64,000 bases of DNA from Marivita geojedonensis (GCF_002115805.1 NZ_JFKC01000009.1:54024-118023), one strand, 5' to 3'. Shown: positions 29,415 through 40,522, numbered from the stretch's first letter. Made by a program: numbers and translations. Notes: a model not told the origin generated them from the sequence alone.

Positions 29415-29499
29415 TCGTGGTCCCTTCGTCTCATTGCCCTGACCTCAAGAGGTTCAGAGCCAGCTATCCCAAGCCTCGGGAAACACCACCAAGCCGGTG

Positions 29500-30912
29500 T
29501 CAGACGTCCCCCGCGGCGGCTGCTTCCGACAGGCGCGCGATGGTCTCGTCGCGCCCCAGAACCAGCATCATATCGAACACACTCGGCGTCACGGCCCGGC
29601 CCGCCAGCGCCGCCCTCATCGGGCCTGCCAGCTTGCCGAATTTGGTCCCGTGCTCTTCTGCAAATCGGGATGTGACGGCTTCAAGCTCGTCGCGCGTCCA
29701 GCTAGCATTTTGCAACTGCGGCGTCAACGATCTCAGTATACCACGGGATACCGTATCAAGCGCCTTCGCGGCCTTCTCATCGGGCTCAATTGGGCGGCTT
29801 GCCAGAACAAAGTGCGCTTTATCAATGAGTTCCGGGAATGTGCGCGCCCGCTCCTTGAGGCAATACATCGCACGATGCATCCCGTCCGCCTGCGCGTCGC
29901 TCAGAGGCGGCTCCCCTGCGGCATCAAGGTAGGACTGCAACTCATGCAGCAGTGCAGCATCGTCTGCGACTGCAATGTGCTGGCCGCTCAGATTCTCGAG
30001 CTTCTTGAAGTCGAACCGCGCCGGTGACTTGCCGATTCCCCCCAGATCGAACCATTCCCTGGCCTGATCATCCGTGAAGAATTCGTCGTCCCCGTGGCTC
30101 CAGCCCAGACGTGCAAGGTAGTTGCGCATGCCCGCCGCCGGATAGCCCATCGCTTGGTATTCCTCGACCCCCAGTGCGCCATGCCGCTTTGAGAGCTTCT
30201 TGCCGTCGGGTCCGTGAATCAGCGGGATGTGCGCCCAAACGGGAACATCCCATCCCATCGCGGTGTAAATGCCCATCTGCCGCGCGGCGTTGTTGAGGTG
30301 GTCATCCCCCCGGATCACATGGGTCACACCCATATCATGGTCATCGACAACAACCGCCAGCATGTAGACCGGTGTGCCGTCTGACCGTAACAGAACCATG
30401 TCATCCAGTTGATCGTTGCGGATGGTCACGTCGCCCTGCACCTGATCGCGGATCACGGTGGTGCCCTCGGTCGGCGTTTTCAGACGGATCACGAAGGGTG
30501 CATCCGGGTGCGTGCTCGGGTCCGCATCGCGCCACGGGCTCTGGAACAGGGTCGACTTGCCCTCGGCCCGAGCCGCCTCGCGGAACGCCTCGATCTCTTC
30601 CTGCGTCGAGAAACACTTGTATGCCGCCCCCTTGGCCAGAAGCTCATGCGCCACCTCTGCATGACGATCCGCGCCCGCGGCCTGGCTCACCACGTCGCCA
30701 TCATGGTCAAGGCCAAGCCAGTCCAACCCCTTCAGGATTGCCGCTGTGGCCTCGGGCGTCGAGCGCGCGCGGTCCGTGTCTTCGATCCGAAGCAGGAACT
30801 TGCCGCCACGCCCACGCGCGTAAAGCCAGTTGAACAACGCCGTGCGCGCCCCGCCGATATGCAGGTATCCGGTGGGCGAGGGGGCGAAACGGGTGACGAT
30901 CTGGCGGGACAT
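29500..30912 (-). CDS. gltX: Glutamate--tRNA ligase
   Basis: GltX charges tRNA-Glu. The 470-residue class I synthetase has the HIGH-equivalent [21 protein letters not shown] at the N-terminus (residues 7 on) and the KMSKS-equivalent [15 protein letters not shown] near 240. The C-terminal helical anticodon domain is complete. Two ATG codons are possible, 30921 and 30912; the second begins MSRQIVTRF, closest to family starts. Alphaproteobacteria often carry two gltX paralogues, of which one makes Glu-tRNA-Gln, so the tRNA specificity of this copy cannot be stated. Confidence 0.95.
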   Translation of the reverse strand: MSRQIVTRFAPSPTGYLHIGGARTALFNWLYARGRGGKFLLRIEDTDRARSTPEATAAILKGLDWLGLDHDGDVVSQAAGADRHAEVAHELLAKGAAYKCFSTQEEIEAFREAARAEGKSTLFQSPWRDADPSTHPDAPFVIRLKTPTEGTTVIRDQVQGDVTIRNDQLDDMVLLRSDGTPVYMLAVVVDDHDMGVTHVIRGDDHLNNAARQMGIYTAMGWDVPVWAHIPLIHGPDGKKLSKRHGALGVEEYQAMGYPAAGMRNYLARLGWSHGDDEFFTDDQAREWFDLGGIGKSPARFDFKKLENLSGQHIAVADDAALLHELQSYLDAAGEPPLSDAQADGMHRAMYCLKERARTFPELIDKAHFVLASRPIEPDEKAAKALDTVSRGILRSLTPQLQNASWTRDELEAVTSRFAEEHGTKFGKLAGPMRAALAGRAVTPSVFDMMLVLGRDETIARLSEAAAAGDV

Positions 30913-30990
30913 AGCGCGCATTTACCTTTCATTCACCATAAGGGAGATATCTTGCGGGTGTCTTAACCAGCACCTGCAACGGGGGCAAGT

Positions 30991-33018
30991 ATGGCGCGGC
31001 TGCGCGATGCCATCGCCGGGGCGCTTCTGGCGCAGCGTGGCGGGCTGTTCCCTTTCGCTCCGGTGTTCCTTGGCCTTGGCATCGGGCTTTATTTCACGCT
31101 CCGCTTCGAACCCTCTGTCTGGATGCTTGCGGCATCCGCAGCTGCCGGAGCGCTGCTGCTTGTCTGGCACCTGCGCAGCGTCTCGGGTCTTGCGCCGCTG
31201 ATCTGTGCCGTGGCGATGGTCGCGCTGGGGCTGGCGCTGGCCGGCACACGGGCGCATCTGGTGGCGGGCCCCGTGCTCGACTGGCGATACTACGGCCCTG
31301 TGACAGGCCGGGTTGTCGCCATTGACCGGTCCGCCTCCGACGCGCGGCGCATCACGCTCGACCGCGTATGGCTCACGGATGTCCCACTGTCCCAGACGCC
31401 GCGCCGCGTAAGACTGTCGCTGCACGCGACGAATGCCGGCGTCGCGCCTGAACCCGGCCAGACGGTGATGACCACGGCCCATCTCGCCCCGCCAGGGGGC
31501 GCGGTCGAACCCGGAGGCTTCGATTTCCGGCGCCACGCGTGGTTCCTGCGGCTCGGCGCGGTGGGGTACACGCGCGTTCCTCTCGTCCTGTGGGAGAAAG
31601 CCGGACACAACCGACCCGTGTTCCAGACCCGCATGGCAATCTCGGCGCGCGTTCAGGCCACGCTGCCCGGCGACACCGGAGCCTTTGCGACGGCAATCAT
31701 CACCGGAGACCGCAGCGCCATCCCGCAGCCTGTGCTGCAGGCGCTGCGGGACACGAATCTCGCACATCTGCTGGCCATCTCCGGGCTGCATATGGGCCTT
31801 GTCAGCGCATTTGCCTTTGCCGTTCTCCGTCTTGGCCTTCTGCTCACGCCCGTCGGCTTGCGTTGGCCGGTCAAAAAGATCTCGGCCGCTGGCGCGCTGG
31901 CCGTTGCGGCGGTCTACCTCCTGCTGTCTGGCGGAAACGTCGCCACGGAACGGGCCTTTGTCATGGTGGCCGTCATGCTGCTGGCCATCATGGTCGACCG
32001 TCGCGCGTTCTCTCTGCGGGCGGTCGCGCTGGCGGCGCTGATCGTCCTGCTCTTGCGGCCGGAGGCGCTGATCGGACCGGGGTTCCAGATGTCTTTTGCG
32101 GCAACAACCGCGCTGGTCGCGGTGTTCGGTGCGATCCGCGACAGCACACAGGATCTGCCACGCCATCGTGTGTTGCGGGGGATTGCGTCGGTTGTCCTGT
32201 CGTCCGCCGTGGCCGGTGCCGCAACAGCCCCGTTTGCGATGGCCCATTTCAATCAGATCGCCCAGTTCGGATTGCTTGCAAACCTGCTGACCGTGCCGCT
32301 CATGGGTCTTCTGGTGATCCCGGCAGCGGTTGTGGGCGTCCTGCTTATGCCGTTCGGGCTCGAAGCGCTCGGCCTGAAAATCATGGGGATCGGCCTGACT
32401 TGGATCCTTCACGTCGCGCAATCCATGGCCGATTGGACCGGCGCGGTGCGCCCGATCATGACGCCGGGACCGGCGGTCCTGCCGATGATCGCGCTCGGGG
32501 CGCTTTTCGTGATCCTCTGGCAGGGTCGCCTGCGCATGATGGGACTGATCCCGCTGGTCCTGGCTGCCGCGCTTTGGTCAAAGGCCGACCGCCCGGAAAT
32601 TCTGGTGGCCGAAAACGGGCAACTCGTCGGGGTGATGACGTCGCACGGGCGGGCCTTGTCCCGCGCGCGGGGCGCTGGCTTTGTGGCCAGTGTCTGGTTG
32701 GAAAACGACGGGCAGGGGCTGAGTCAGCCCGAGGCCGCGGCGCTCTGGAATCCCACTGCGCCGGTCCGCCATATCCATGGGAAACGCAATGCCGCATCCT
32801 ACGACGGCTGCTCTGACGGCGCGCTGGTCATTGCAAGCGCGCCGTTGCCTGACAGGCCGCAGGCGACGAACTGCGTCGTCCTTGATGCCGATCATCTGAG
32901 GGGCATGGGCAGTCTTGCCGTCTCCCGCACTGAAACGGGGACATGGCAGATCGAAAAAGCGCGCGACCGGTCGGGCGCGCGCCTTTGGAATGATGCAGCC
33001 TTGCGACAGGCTCAGTAA
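30991..33018 (+). CDS. comEC: ComEC/Rec2-family competence membrane protein
   Basis: ComEC forms the inner-membrane channel for uptake of single-stranded DNA in natural transformation. The 675-residue product has N-terminal helices, a DUF4131 soluble region (about 95-200), and the ComEC membrane domain opening with [20 protein letters not shown] near residue 265 and [20 protein letters not shown] near 313. The C-terminal part (about 525-675) is short and lacks a clear metallo-beta-lactamase HxHxDH motif, as in many alphaproteobacterial ComECs. The 3' end overlaps the convergent lexA gene by seven bases. Confidence 0.9.
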   Translation: MARLRDAIAGALLAQRGGLFPFAPVFLGLGIGLYFTLRFEPSVWMLAASAAAGALLLVWHLRSVSGLAPLICAVAMVALGLALAGTRAHLVAGPVLDWRYYGPVTGRVVAIDRSASDARRITLDRVWLTDVPLSQTPRRVRLSLHATNAGVAPEPGQTVMTTAHLAPPGGAVEPGGFDFRRHAWFLRLGAVGYTRVPLVLWEKAGHNRPVFQTRMAISARVQATLPGDTGAFATAIITGDRSAIPQPVLQALRDTNLAHLLAISGLHMGLVSAFAFAVLRLGLLLTPVGLRWPVKKISAAGALAVAAVYLLLSGGNVATERAFVMVAVMLLAIMVDRRAFSLRAVALAALIVLLLRPEALIGPGFQMSFAATTALVAVFGAIRDSTQDLPRHRVLRGIASVVLSSAVAGAATAPFAMAHFNQIAQFGLLANLLTVPLMGLLVIPAAVVGVLLMPFGLEALGLKIMGIGLTWILHVAQSMADWTGAVRPIMTPGPAVLPMIALGALFVILWQGRLRMMGLIPLVLAAALWSKADRPEILVAENGQLVGVMTSHGRALSRARGAGFVASVWLENDGQGLSQPEAAALWNPTAPVRHIHGKRNAASYDGCSDGALVIASAPLPDRPQATNCVVLDADHLRGMGSLAVSRTETGTWQIEKARDRSGARLWNDAALRQAQ

Positions 33019-33710
33019 GTGCGGATCAACCCGACAAGCCGCCCCTGCACCTTCACCGCGCCCACGGGCAGGATGCGCGGCTCATAGGCGGGGTTTGCGG
33101 CCTCGAGGATAATGCTCTCGCCCTTGCGCTTGTACCGCTTGAGCGTGGCCTCATACCCCTCCACCTGCGCCACGACGATATCGCCGTTATCGGCTGACGA
33201 GGTTTCACGGATCACCACCACATCGCCGTCATTGATCCCGGCGTCGATCATCGAGTCGCCTTTGACCTCAAGCGCGTAGTGACGCCCGCTGCCCGAAAGC
33301 ATCGCACCGGGAACCGCCACGGAGGGAGGCACGTCATTGATCGATTCAATCGGAACACCGGCGGCAATCCGGCCCATCAGCGGCAGGTCCATCGCATCGA
33401 CGGTTTCCACCGGCATGGAGTGTGCCGGGGCAGGGGAGTCGGGCCGGTCACCGTCGATCACCTGCGGCGTGAAGCCCGCGGGCTTCGCAGCAAGTGTGTC
33501 GGGCAGCTTCACGATCTCGATCGCGCGCGCCCGATGTGCCAGACGCCGGATAAATCCCCGCTCTTCCAAAGCGGTGATCAGGCGGTGAATGCCCGATTTC
33601 GACCGCAGGTCCAGCGCCTCTTTCATTTCGTCAAAACTGGGCGGCACACCATCGCGCGCCACGCGCTTGTTGATGAATTCCAGCAGGTCCAGTTGTTTTT
33701 TCGTCAGCAT
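33012..33710 (-). CDS. lexA: SOS repressor LexA
   Basis: LexA represses DNA-damage genes and is cleaved with the help of RecA. The 232-residue protein has the winged-helix N-terminal domain ([12 protein letters not shown], then [19 protein letters not shown]). The Ala117-Gly118 cleavage site is in [10 protein letters not shown], the catalytic Ser153 in KGDSMIDAG, and the catalytic Lys191 in [10 protein letters not shown]. All self-cleavage elements are therefore present. A GTTC-N7-GTTC box lies 34 bases upstream of the ATG, indicating autoregulation. It converges with comEC, the stop codons overlapping by seven bases. Confidence 0.97.
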   Translation of the reverse strand: MLTKKQLDLLEFINKRVARDGVPPSFDEMKEALDLRSKSGIHRLITALEERGFIRRLAHRARAIEIVKLPDTLAAKPAGFTPQVIDGDRPDSPAPAHSMPVETVDAMDLPLMGRIAAGVPIESINDVPPSVAVPGAMLSGSGRHYALEVKGDSMIDAGINDGDVVVIRETSSADNGDIVVAQVEGYEATLKRYKRKGESIILEAANPAYEPRILPVGAVKVQGRLVGLIRTY

Positions 33711-33743
33711 GTTCTGCCTCCGCTCGCATGATCCTCACTGTTT

Positions 33744-33758
33744 GTTCTATGGATGTTC
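33744..33758. promoter_or_regulatory. Alphaproteobacterial SOS box upstream of lexA
   Basis: GTTCTATGGATGTTC matches the direct-repeat GTTC-N7-GTTC LexA box known from Rhodobacter and other Alphaproteobacteria. It lies 34-48 bases before the lexA start, in the promoter region. Confidence 0.85.
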
Positions 33759-33796
33759 CTGTTTTGTGTCAAGAATCCGTTAAGAACGGTGTGATT

Positions 33797-34966
33797 TCAG
33801 CGAAGCGGCAGGTACTCCACGGTCTCACCGGCGGCGCGTGGCCCGTCATTCGGCGCCCGCACGATCAGCGCATCGGCCTTCCCCAGAATGCTGAGAAGCG
33901 AACTGTCCTGCGACCCAAACGCCACCAGACCGCCATTCTCGAACCGTGCCCGCATGTAGTGCTCGCGCGGCCCGTTGGGTGTAAGCGGTTCAGACAGAAC
34001 GCCGGTCCGTCGCGGCGCGGGCTGAGCGGGTAAGCCCAGCATCGCCCGCACAACAGGGGCGACAAACACATGTCCGCAGACCATCGCCGACACCGGATTG
34101 CCCGGCAGGCCGATCATCATCGCCTCGCCAAAGCGCCCGGCCATGAGCGGTTTGCCGGGGCGCATCGCAACCTTGTAAAAGCTCTGATCAAAGCCCAGCT
34201 GCGGCGCAAGATTGGCCACCACGTCATGGTCGCCCACCGACGCGCCGCCAATCGTCACGATCAGATCGCTGCCCCGGGCCAGTTCAAAGGCGGTTTTCAG
34301 CGACGGCTCGTTGTCCCGCGCAATCGGCAAAAGCCGCGGCTCGGCCCCCAGATCGCGCATCAGCGCATGCAGGCCAAAGGTGTTCGACGCGATGATCTGA
34401 TCGGGGCCGGGGGTCTCACCGGGCATCACCAATTCGTCCCCGGTCGAGATCAATGCCACCACCGGCCGCCGCGCGACCGGCACCTCAGCAATGTTCATCG
34501 ACGCCAGAAGCGCAATGTCGTTGGAGCCCAGAACCCGCCCCGCGCTGACCGTATCGCCAACCCTGAAGTCGCCCCCGGCGGGACGGATGTGATCGTTGTC
34601 CTCAGGGGAGTCCCCGATGGTGATCCAGTCGCCATCGCGGGTGACATCTTCCTGGATGACCACCGCAGTCGCCCCGTCAGGGACCGGCGCACCGGTAAAG
34701 ATCCGCACCGCTTCGCCGGATTTGACCGTTTGGTAAAATCCGTGCCCCGCAGCGGACTCCCCGATCATCCTGAGTTTCAGCCCCGGTGCCACTTCAGTCA
34801 CCGCGTAGCCATCCATGGCCGACCCATCGAACGGCGGTTGGTTCCGCGTCGCCGCCACATCCCGCGCCAGCACGCGCCCGTGTGCCTGCAACAGCGGCAC
34901 GGTCTCGACCCCTAGCGGCCGGGCAAGCGCAAAAAGCTGATCCAGAGCCTCAGCGACCGAGATCAT
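33797..34966 (-). CDS. moeA: Molybdopterin molybdotransferase
   Basis: MoeA inserts molybdate into adenylylated molybdopterin to make molybdenum cofactor. The 389-residue product has the family blocks [14 protein letters not shown] near residue 42, [19 protein letters not shown] near 89, [15 protein letters not shown] near 170, [11 protein letters not shown] near 238 and [13 protein letters not shown] near 283. The start overlaps the stop of moaC by four bases. It is the last gene of the trpG...moeA block; lexA follows 86 bases later with its own SOS promoter. Confidence 0.96.
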   Translation of the reverse strand: MISVAEALDQLFALARPLGVETVPLLQAHGRVLARDVAATRNQPPFDGSAMDGYAVTEVAPGLKLRMIGESAAGHGFYQTVKSGEAVRIFTGAPVPDGATAVVIQEDVTRDGDWITIGDSPEDNDHIRPAGGDFRVGDTVSAGRVLGSNDIALLASMNIAEVPVARRPVVALISTGDELVMPGETPGPDQIIASNTFGLHALMRDLGAEPRLLPIARDNEPSLKTAFELARGSDLIVTIGGASVGDHDVVANLAPQLGFDQSFYKVAMRPGKPLMAGRFGEAMMIGLPGNPVSAMVCGHVFVAPVVRAMLGLPAQPAPRRTGVLSEPLTPNGPREHYMRARFENGGLVAFGSQDSSLLSILGKADALIVRAPNDGPRAAGETVEYLPLR

Positions 34967-35439
34967 GTCGCCTCGTACCGCCCGGACTTGCCCCCGTCCT
35001 TGAGCATCACCCGAATGCCGGTGATCTCCATCGCCTTGTCCACGGCTTTTGCCATGTCATAGACCGTCAACGCCGCCGTCGATACAGCGGTGAGCGCTTC
35101 CATCTCGACCCCGGTCTGCCCGGTGGTCTTGACCGTTGCCTCGATCCGCAGACCCGGCAAGTCGGGTGCAGGTGTCAGTTCCACCGCAACCTTGGTCACC
35201 GGCAGGGGGTGGCAGAGCGGGATCAGATCGGGCGTCTTCTTCGCGCCCATGATCCCCGCAAGCCGTGCCACGCCGATCACGTCGCCTTTCTTGGCCCGAC
35301 CTTCGGTGATGATGTCAAAGGTCTCCTGTGCCATGCGGATATAGCCCTCGGCCACCGCCACCCGCGATGTGACGGCCTTGTCCGACACATCGACCATATG
35401 GGCATCGCCCTTGGCGTCGAAATGGGTCAGCCCGCTCAT
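34963..35439 (-). CDS. moaC: Cyclic pyranopterin monophosphate synthase
   Basis: MoaC makes cyclic pyranopterin monophosphate from the MoaA product, early in molybdenum cofactor synthesis. The 158-residue product shows [18 protein letters not shown] near residue 15, the active-site region [20 protein letters not shown] near 48 and [12 protein letters not shown] near 73 and the C-terminal [19 protein letters not shown]. Length is normal. It overlaps trpC upstream and moeA downstream by four bases each, so translation of all three genes is coupled. Confidence 0.97.
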   Translation of the reverse strand: MSGLTHFDAKGDAHMVDVSDKAVTSRVAVAEGYIRMAQETFDIITEGRAKKGDVIGVARLAGIMGAKKTPDLIPLCHPLPVTKVAVELTPAPDLPGLRIEATVKTTGQTGVEMEALTAVSTAALTVYDMAKAVDKAMEITGIRVMLKDGGKSGRYEAT

Positions 35440-36239
35440 GCCGCCACCGGATCGGCGAGCAGCGTGCGCGTGGCCGCCGTCACATCCGCCTGACGCATCA
35501 GGCTTTCGCCGATGAGGAAACTGCGCGCACCGCAGGACGCCATGTCGGCCAGATCCGCCGGGGTGAACAAACCCGATTCCGAGATCAGCATCCGATCGGT
35601 CGGCACATGCTTCGACAGTTCGCGCGTTGTCTCAAGAGTGGTCTCGAAGGTTTTGAGATTACGGTTGTTTACACCGATCAGAGGGGATTTCAGTGCCAAT
35701 GCCCGATCAAGCTCCTCACGGTCATGCACCTCGATCAGCGCGTCCATGCCCCATGCGAAGGCCGCGTCTTCCAGTTCCGCCGCCTGCGCGTCGGACACGC
35801 TGGCCATGATGATCAGGATGCAGTCCGCATGCAGGCTGCGCGCTTCGGCCACCTGATAGGTGTCGTACATGAAATCCTTGCGCAGCGCCGGCAGCGACGT
35901 CGCCTGCCGCGCCGCCACCAGATAGGATTTGTCGCCCTGAAAACTGGGGGTGTCGGTCAACACCGACAGACAGGTCGCGCCCCCGGCCTCATACGCCTGT
36001 GCAAGCGTGGCAGGTTCGAAATCGGCGCGGATCAGTCCCTTGGAGGGCGAGGCCTTTTTGACCTCGGCAATCAGCCCGTAGCCGGTGGTCTGAGCCACGC
36101 GCAGCGCCGCTCCGAAGGGGCGCACCGGATCAGCCGCCCGTGCAGCCTCTTCCACAGCCGACAGCGGCACGCGGGCCTTGTCGGCGGCCACTTCCTCAAG
36201 CTTGTAGGCCTTGATCTTGTCGAGAATGGTTGCGCTCAT
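35436..36239 (-). CDS. trpC: Indole-3-glycerol phosphate synthase
   Basis: TrpC closes the indole ring in tryptophan synthesis. The 267-residue (beta/alpha)8 protein has the phosphate/active-site blocks [19 protein letters not shown] near residue 55, [17 protein letters not shown] near 90, [12 protein letters not shown] near 117 and [13 protein letters not shown] near 182, with [14 protein letters not shown] near 215. It is a single enzyme, not fused to TrpF. Its ATG overlaps the stop of ung and its stop overlaps the start of moaC, each by four bases. Confidence 0.97.
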   Translation of the reverse strand: MSATILDKIKAYKLEEVAADKARVPLSAVEEAARAADPVRPFGAALRVAQTTGYGLIAEVKKASPSKGLIRADFEPATLAQAYEAGGATCLSVLTDTPSFQGDKSYLVAARQATSLPALRKDFMYDTYQVAEARSLHADCILIIMASVSDAQAAELEDAAFAWGMDALIEVHDREELDRALALKSPLIGVNNRNLKTFETTLETTRELSKHVPTDRMLISESGLFTPADLADMASCGARSFLIGESLMRQADVTAATRTLLADPVAA

Positions 36240-36883
36240 GGGTCCGTCCAGTTGATCGGCTGTTGACCCTGTTCTTTAAGCCACGCGTTCACGGTGGAAA
36301 AGGGGCGCGAGCCGAAAAACCCGCGCCGGGCCGAAAGCGGTGAGGGATGGGCGCTTTCGAGAACCAGATGCCCATGCCCGGCAAGACGCGGCGCATGGGC
36401 CCGCGCATCATTGCCCCAAAGCACAAAGGCGCGTGGCCGGTCCGAAAGCGCCTCCAACACCTGAGGCACCAGTTTCTGCCAGCCAAGCCGCCGATGCCCC
36501 CGCGCGTCCCCGGCCGGAACGGTCAGCACATCGTTCAACAGCAACACGCCCTGATCGGCCCAGAAACGCAGGTCGCCATTGGGCGGCACATCGCCAAACT
36601 CGCTGTGCAGCTCCTTGAAGATATTGCCCAATGATCGGGGCAGGGGGCGCAAATCCGGTGCCACGGAAAACGCCAACCCATGTGCATGGCCGGGCGTCGG
36701 ATAGGGATCCTGCCCGAGGATGACCACCCGCACATCGTCAGGCGCACAGGCCTCCAGCGCCGCAAACACCAGAGGCGCGGGGGGCAGAACAACACGGGTC
36801 TCATTGGCGACTACAGCCGCGATCCCCGGCAAACTCTCCGCAAAAAACGGCAAATGCCGCCATGCATCAGGCGGGGTCAACAT
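36236..36883 (-). CDS. ung: Family 1 uracil-DNA glycosylase
   Basis: Ung removes uracil from DNA. The 215-residue protein has the water-activating motif [20 protein letters not shown] (catalytic Asp59), the uracil-binding LLLNDVLTV near residue 114 and the DNA-intercalation loop [17 protein letters not shown] near 178. The first motif has Pro where most family 1 enzymes have His after GQDPY, a mild variation. The gene sits between trpD and trpC: it overlaps trpC by four bases but is separated from trpD by 118 bases holding a paired palindrome. Confidence 0.93.
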   Translation of the reverse strand: MLTPPDAWRHLPFFAESLPGIAAVVANETRVVLPPAPLVFAALEACAPDDVRVVILGQDPYPTPGHAHGLAFSVAPDLRPLPRSLGNIFKELHSEFGDVPPNGDLRFWADQGVLLLNDVLTVPAGDARGHRRLGWQKLVPQVLEALSDRPRAFVLWGNDARAHAPRLAGHGHLVLESAHPSPLSARRGFFGSRPFSTVNAWLKEQGQQPINWTDP

Positions 36884-36908
36884 GCGACGCCCCTGCTTCT
36901 CTGTTTCG

Positions 36909-36940
36909 AAAATACCTCGGGGTCTGGGGCAGAGCCCCAG
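36909..36940. repeat. Copy of an intergenic repeat with hairpin
   Basis: AAAATACCTCGGGG (36909-36922) is the exact complement of the 14 bases at 60522-60535. It is followed by the hairpin CTGGGGC-AGA-GCCCCAG (36924-36940). This looks like a shortened, inverted copy of the element after tig. Confidence 0.65.
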
Positions 36941-36984
36941 GATTTTCCGTCGACGGAAAATCGACGATGCGTCGACGCATCGTC
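36941..36984. repeat. Paired perfect palindromes between trpD and ung
   Basis: Two 22-base perfect palindromes stand back to back: 36941-36962 (left arm GATTTTCCGTC) and 36963-36984 (left arm GACGATGCGTC). Each folds into a nine-pair stem with a UCGA loop. They begin 18 bases downstream of the trpD stop and would interrupt the trp-moa transcript. Confidence 0.87.
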
Positions 36985-37001
36985 CAACCCCCGAACGGAG
37001 A

Positions 37002-38018
37002 TCACGCCGCTTGAGTGACCCGCGCCAAAGCTTCGACCTTGGCCTTGGCCGCGCCGCTGTCGATGCTCTCGGCGGCCATCTCTACCCCGACCCTGAGGTC
37101 GGCTGCCTTATCCGCCACCACCAGCGCCGCCGCCGCATTCAGCAGCACAGCATCGCGGTAGGCGTTTTTGGCCCCGTCCAGCAGATCGCGGAACGCCTGC
37201 GCGTTTTCCGCCGGTGTGCCGCCAAGAATGTCGCGGAAGGGGTGGACCGGCAGGCCCGCATCCTCGGGATGCACCTCGCGGCCCCGGATCTTTCCATCCT
37301 CCAGCACCGCCACCTGCGTGGGGGCCGAGATCGAGATCTCGTCCGTGCCGTCGCCGCCATGCACCAGCCAGGCCTTTTCCGACCCCAGTTCCTTCAGCGT
37401 TTCCGCCATCGGGAAGATCAGGTCGATGGCAAAGGCGCCGGTCAATTGCCGCTTGACCCCAGCCGGGTTGGTGAGCGGGCCAAGGATGTTGAAGATGGTT
37501 TTCGACCCCAACTCCTGCCGCACCGGCATCACATGCTTCATCGCCGGATGGTGCATCGGGGCCATCATGAAGCCGATCCCGACCTCGGCAATGGCACGTT
37601 CCACCACCTCGGGCGACACCATCACATTGATGCCCATCTCGGTCAGCGCATCCGCCGATCCGGATTTCGACGACAGGTTGCGGTTGCCGTGTTTGGCCAC
37701 CGGCACTCCAGCGCCCGCCACGACGAAAGCCGTCGCGGTCGAGATGTTGAGCGTGCCCATGCCGTCACCCCCGGTGCCGACGATGTCCATCGCACCTTCG
37801 GGCGCTTTTACCGCCGTGCATTTGGCGCGCATCACCGCCGCGGCGGCCGCGTATTCCGACACCGCCTCGCCGCGTGCGCGCAGCGCCATCAGCAAACCGC
37901 CCATCTGAGCCGGGGTCGCTTCGCCGTCGAACAGCAGTTCGAACGCCTGTTCGGCCTGCGACCGGCTCAGCGGGCCTTCAGAGGCAGCGTAGATCAGGGG
38001 CTTCATCGCGTCGCTCAT
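37002..38018 (-). CDS. trpD: Anthranilate phosphoribosyltransferase
   Basis: TrpD transfers phosphoribosyl from PRPP to anthranilate, the second step of tryptophan synthesis. The 338-residue protein has the PRPP-binding block [20 protein letters not shown] near residue 80, [21 protein letters not shown] near 108 (only partly quoted by key residues K, N, S, S), and [11 protein letters not shown] near 180. The start overlaps trpG by four bases. Downstream, the paired palindromes separate it from ung and trpC. Confidence 0.97.
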   Translation of the reverse strand: MSDAMKPLIYAASEGPLSRSQAEQAFELLFDGEATPAQMGGLLMALRARGEAVSEYAAAAAVMRAKCTAVKAPEGAMDIVGTGGDGMGTLNISTATAFVVAGAGVPVAKHGNRNLSSKSGSADALTEMGINVMVSPEVVERAIAEVGIGFMMAPMHHPAMKHVMPVRQELGSKTIFNILGPLTNPAGVKRQLTGAFAIDLIFPMAETLKELGSEKAWLVHGGDGTDEISISAPTQVAVLEDGKIRGREVHPEDAGLPVHPFRDILGGTPAENAQAFRDLLDGAKNAYRDAVLLNAAAALVVADKAADLRVGVEMAAESIDSGAAKAKVEALARVTQAA

Positions 38019-38596
38019 GCGGGAACCTTCAGTTCGTTGACAAAATTCTTCAGCAGCGCGTGCCCGTGTTCCGAGGCAATGCTTTCGGGGTGGAACTGCA
38101 CACCGTGCATCGGCAAGTCGCGGTGGCTCAGCCCCATCACGGTGCCGTCTTCCAACCAGGCCGTCACCTCGAGACAGTTCGGGATCGTGTCCTTGTCCAC
38201 CACCAGCGAGTGATAGCGTGTCGCCTCAAAAGGTGACGGCAGACCGGCAAACACACCTTTGCCTGCGTGGTGCATCAGACCCATCTTGCCATGCACAATC
38301 TCGGAATGGCGCACCACCGACCCGCCAAAGGCCTGACCCAATGTCTGGTGCCCGAGGCACACGCCCATCAGGGGCATCCCGGTTTCGGCGGCGGCAAGGG
38401 TCAACGGCAGGCAGATGCCCGCCTGATCTGGGTCACAGGGGCCGGGTGACAGCAGGATGCCCGAGGGGTTCAGCCCCATCGCGTCCTGCACGGTGAGCGC
38501 ATCATTGCGCACCACCTTCACGTCGGTTCCAAGTTCGCCCAGATAATGCACGAGGTTGTAGGTAAAGCTGTCGTAATTGTCGATGAGCAGCAGCAT
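38015..38596 (-). CDS. trpG: Anthranilate synthase glutaminase component
   Basis: TrpG supplies ammonia from glutamine to TrpE. The 193-residue class I glutamine amidotransferase starts [20 protein letters not shown], carries the nucleophile Cys in [16 protein letters not shown] (near residue 80) and the His/Glu pair in [16 protein letters not shown] (near 170). trpE is not adjacent: the gene upstream is the YibQ-like gene on the other strand. In Rhodobacter sphaeroides trpE and trpGDC are, from memory, likewise separated by yibQ. Confidence 0.96.
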   Translation of the reverse strand: MLLLIDNYDSFTYNLVHYLGELGTDVKVVRNDALTVQDAMGLNPSGILLSPGPCDPDQAGICLPLTLAAAETGMPLMGVCLGHQTLGQAFGGSVVRHSEIVHGKMGLMHHAGKGVFAGLPSPFEATRYHSLVVDKDTIPNCLEVTAWLEDGTVMGLSHRDLPMHGVQFHPESIASEHGHALLKNFVNELKVPA

Positions 38597-38747
38597 GGGT
38601 GTTTCTTCTCAGTCGGGGCTGGCGGGGCAGGGGGCAATCGCGGTATACATGCGCAGGCCGACCAAGGCGCGTCAAGGGCGCGGGTCATACAACCGGCACG
38701 CGCGAGATGCCGGGCACAGTTGCGAGGGCAAGGCGAGGGCAGGAAAC

Positions 38748-40475
38748 ATGGCACGAGGGTTTTTGTCAGGGGCCATCTGGGGGACTGTGCTGTCGGTCGG
38801 CGGCTTGGGGGCCGTGTCGGTTCTGACCCCGGGACCCGAGGACGGGGTGCAGCCCCGGACAGAGCCGGTTGTGGCTGAGGCCGACAACGCTGTCGATACG
38901 TCAGCACCCGAGGCTGAGGCGACCGAGCCGCCTGCGACGTCGGACACGACAGCTGCGACAGGGCCCGAGACTGACACCGAACCGATGACGGATGCTGCAC
39001 CCGAGGCGCAGCCGGAGCCGTCCCCGGACCCGCAGCCCCAGCCTGCGCCAGAGAGCACGGAAACGGATGCCACCGAACCCGAGGTGGAAACGGCTCCGGA
39101 CGCGGACACGGCGGAGGCATCGATACCAGCGCAGGAACCCGCCGTTCCCGGCCGCCGTCCGAGTGATGAAGCGGCTGTGACGGCAACAGCAGAGTCGCCG
39201 GACCTTGCGTCGCCCGATCCGTCGCAGGACGCCACACCCGCCGACACCGCCGCCGCGCCTATGCCTGCACCCGATACGGGAGACGACATCGCCGCGCTGG
39301 ATGCGCCGGACGCTCCCGACGCCCCGGCGGCACCTGTCGCGCCGGGTGCGGATGCGTCGCCCGATGCAGCGCCGGCACCGACGCTTCAGACACCCGAAAG
39401 CGAAACCGGGCTGAATGTCTCGACCGAACCGGCGCAACCTCCGGCGCCTTCGGTGCCGGAAGGGGACTCACCGCTGGTGCCAGACCCCGAGACACCCGCC
39501 GAACCCGACCCGACACCCGAGCCCGATGACACTGCATCGCCCGAGACGGGCAGCGCGGACGCAGAAGGCGCGGACCAGTCCGACCGTCCGCAGGTGCGCC
39601 GCCTTGTGCCTGACGCGGCAGAGGAGCAGCCCCGGACCGACGACACCACAGCGGCACTTCAGCGCCCGACAATCGGTCGTCCGGCCGGCTCGATCATTGA
39701 CCGGAATGCCGCAAACGGGTCGCGGCTTCCGTCCATCGGGACCGCTGAACAGGAGGAGGACACCGCACCACAGGCAGCGCCAACCGCCGACAGCAGCCTG
39801 CCTCCGCTCGAGCGCTATGCGGCAGATGTGCAGATCGATCCCGCATTGCCGAAAATGTCCATCGTGATGATTGACGATGGAACGGGGCCACTTGGTCCGG
39901 ATACGCTCGATTCCTTCCCGTTCCCGGTGACATTTGCGCTGGATCCCGGTCACCCCGACGCCGCCGCGCGGATGCAGGGCTATCGGGCCTTGGGCTATGA
40001 GGTGGCGGTTCTCGTCGATCTGCCCGACGCCGCGCAGCCTGCGGATGTCGAACAGATCCTCGCCGGAGCCACTGCGGCCGTACCGGAATCGGTTGCGCTG
40101 ATCGAAGCGCCGGGCGGACCTTTGCAGGGCGGGCGTGATGTGACCGAACAGGCCACGCGCTTTGCCGCCGACAGCGGTCACGGCCTTGTCTTTGTGCCGA
40201 ACGGCCTGAACACCGCCCAGGCGATTGCCCGCCGCGAGAATGTTCCGGCGGTCAGCATATTGCGCGATTTCGATGGTGAAGGGCAGGATGCCCGGACCAA
40301 ACGACGGTTCCTCGACGGGGCTGCCTTCCGCGCGCGGCAGGATGGATCGGTGGTGATGCTGGGACGTCTGACACCGGACACGCTGTCGGCGCTCCTGCTC
40401 TGGAGCCTGCAGGACAGGGCCTCGAGCGTGGCCATGGTTCCGGTCTCGACAATCCTGCGCGAGTCTTCGGACTGA
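38748..40475 (+). CDS. YibQ-like divergent polysaccharide deacetylase family protein
   Basis: The 575-residue product has an N-terminal membrane anchor (FLSGAIWGTVLSVGGLGAVSVL, about residues 4-25), then some 300 residues rich in Pro, Glu, Asp, Ala and Thr without sequence complexity. A C-terminal domain of about 220 residues opens MSIVMIDDGTGPLGPDTL. That domain matches the divergent polysaccharide deacetylase (DUF610/YibQ) fold, with FALDPGHPDAAARMQGYRAL and a late RFLDGAAFRARQDGSVVML. The metal-binding residues of true deacetylases are not obvious. The acidic linker suggests a periplasmic, wall-spanning protein. The ATG at 38748 has GGCAGGA upstream. It is divergent from trpG. Confidence 0.8.
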   Translation: MARGFLSGAIWGTVLSVGGLGAVSVLTPGPEDGVQPRTEPVVAEADNAVDTSAPEAEATEPPATSDTTAATGPETDTEPMTDAAPEAQPEPSPDPQPQPAPESTETDATEPEVETAPDADTAEASIPAQEPAVPGRRPSDEAAVTATAESPDLASPDPSQDATPADTAAAPMPAPDTGDDIAALDAPDAPDAPAAPVAPGADASPDAAPAPTLQTPESETGLNVSTEPAQPPAPSVPEGDSPLVPDPETPAEPDPTPEPDDTASPETGSADAEGADQSDRPQVRRLVPDAAEEQPRTDDTTAALQRPTIGRPAGSIIDRNAANGSRLPSIGTAEQEEDTAPQAAPTADSSLPPLERYAADVQIDPALPKMSIVMIDDGTGPLGPDTLDSFPFPVTFALDPGHPDAAARMQGYRALGYEVAVLVDLPDAAQPADVEQILAGATAAVPESVALIEAPGGPLQGGRDVTEQATRFAADSGHGLVFVPNGLNTAQAIARRENVPAVSILRDFDGEGQDARTKRRFLDGAAFRARQDGSVVMLGRLTPDTLSALLLWSLQDRASSVAMVPVSTILRESSD

Positions 40476-40477
40476 GG

Positions 40478-40522
40478 CCCGGACGCGTCGACGCGTCCGG
40501 GGGTTTCCGTCGACGGAAACCC
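40478..40522. repeat. Paired perfect palindromes between yibQ-like gene and DUF1638 gene
   Basis: A 24-base palindrome (40478-40501, left arm CCCGGACGCGTC) shares its last base with a 22-base palindrome (40501-40522, left arm GGGTTTCCGTC). Both have UCGA loops. The element exactly fills the space between two convergent stop codons and touches the DUF1638 stop. Confidence 0.87.

Noticed and set aside
36941..36984. Paired palindromes as a CRISPR or insertion-sequence end
   Set aside because: No spacer-repeat periodicity, no transposase, no target duplication; the arms differ from copy to copy.
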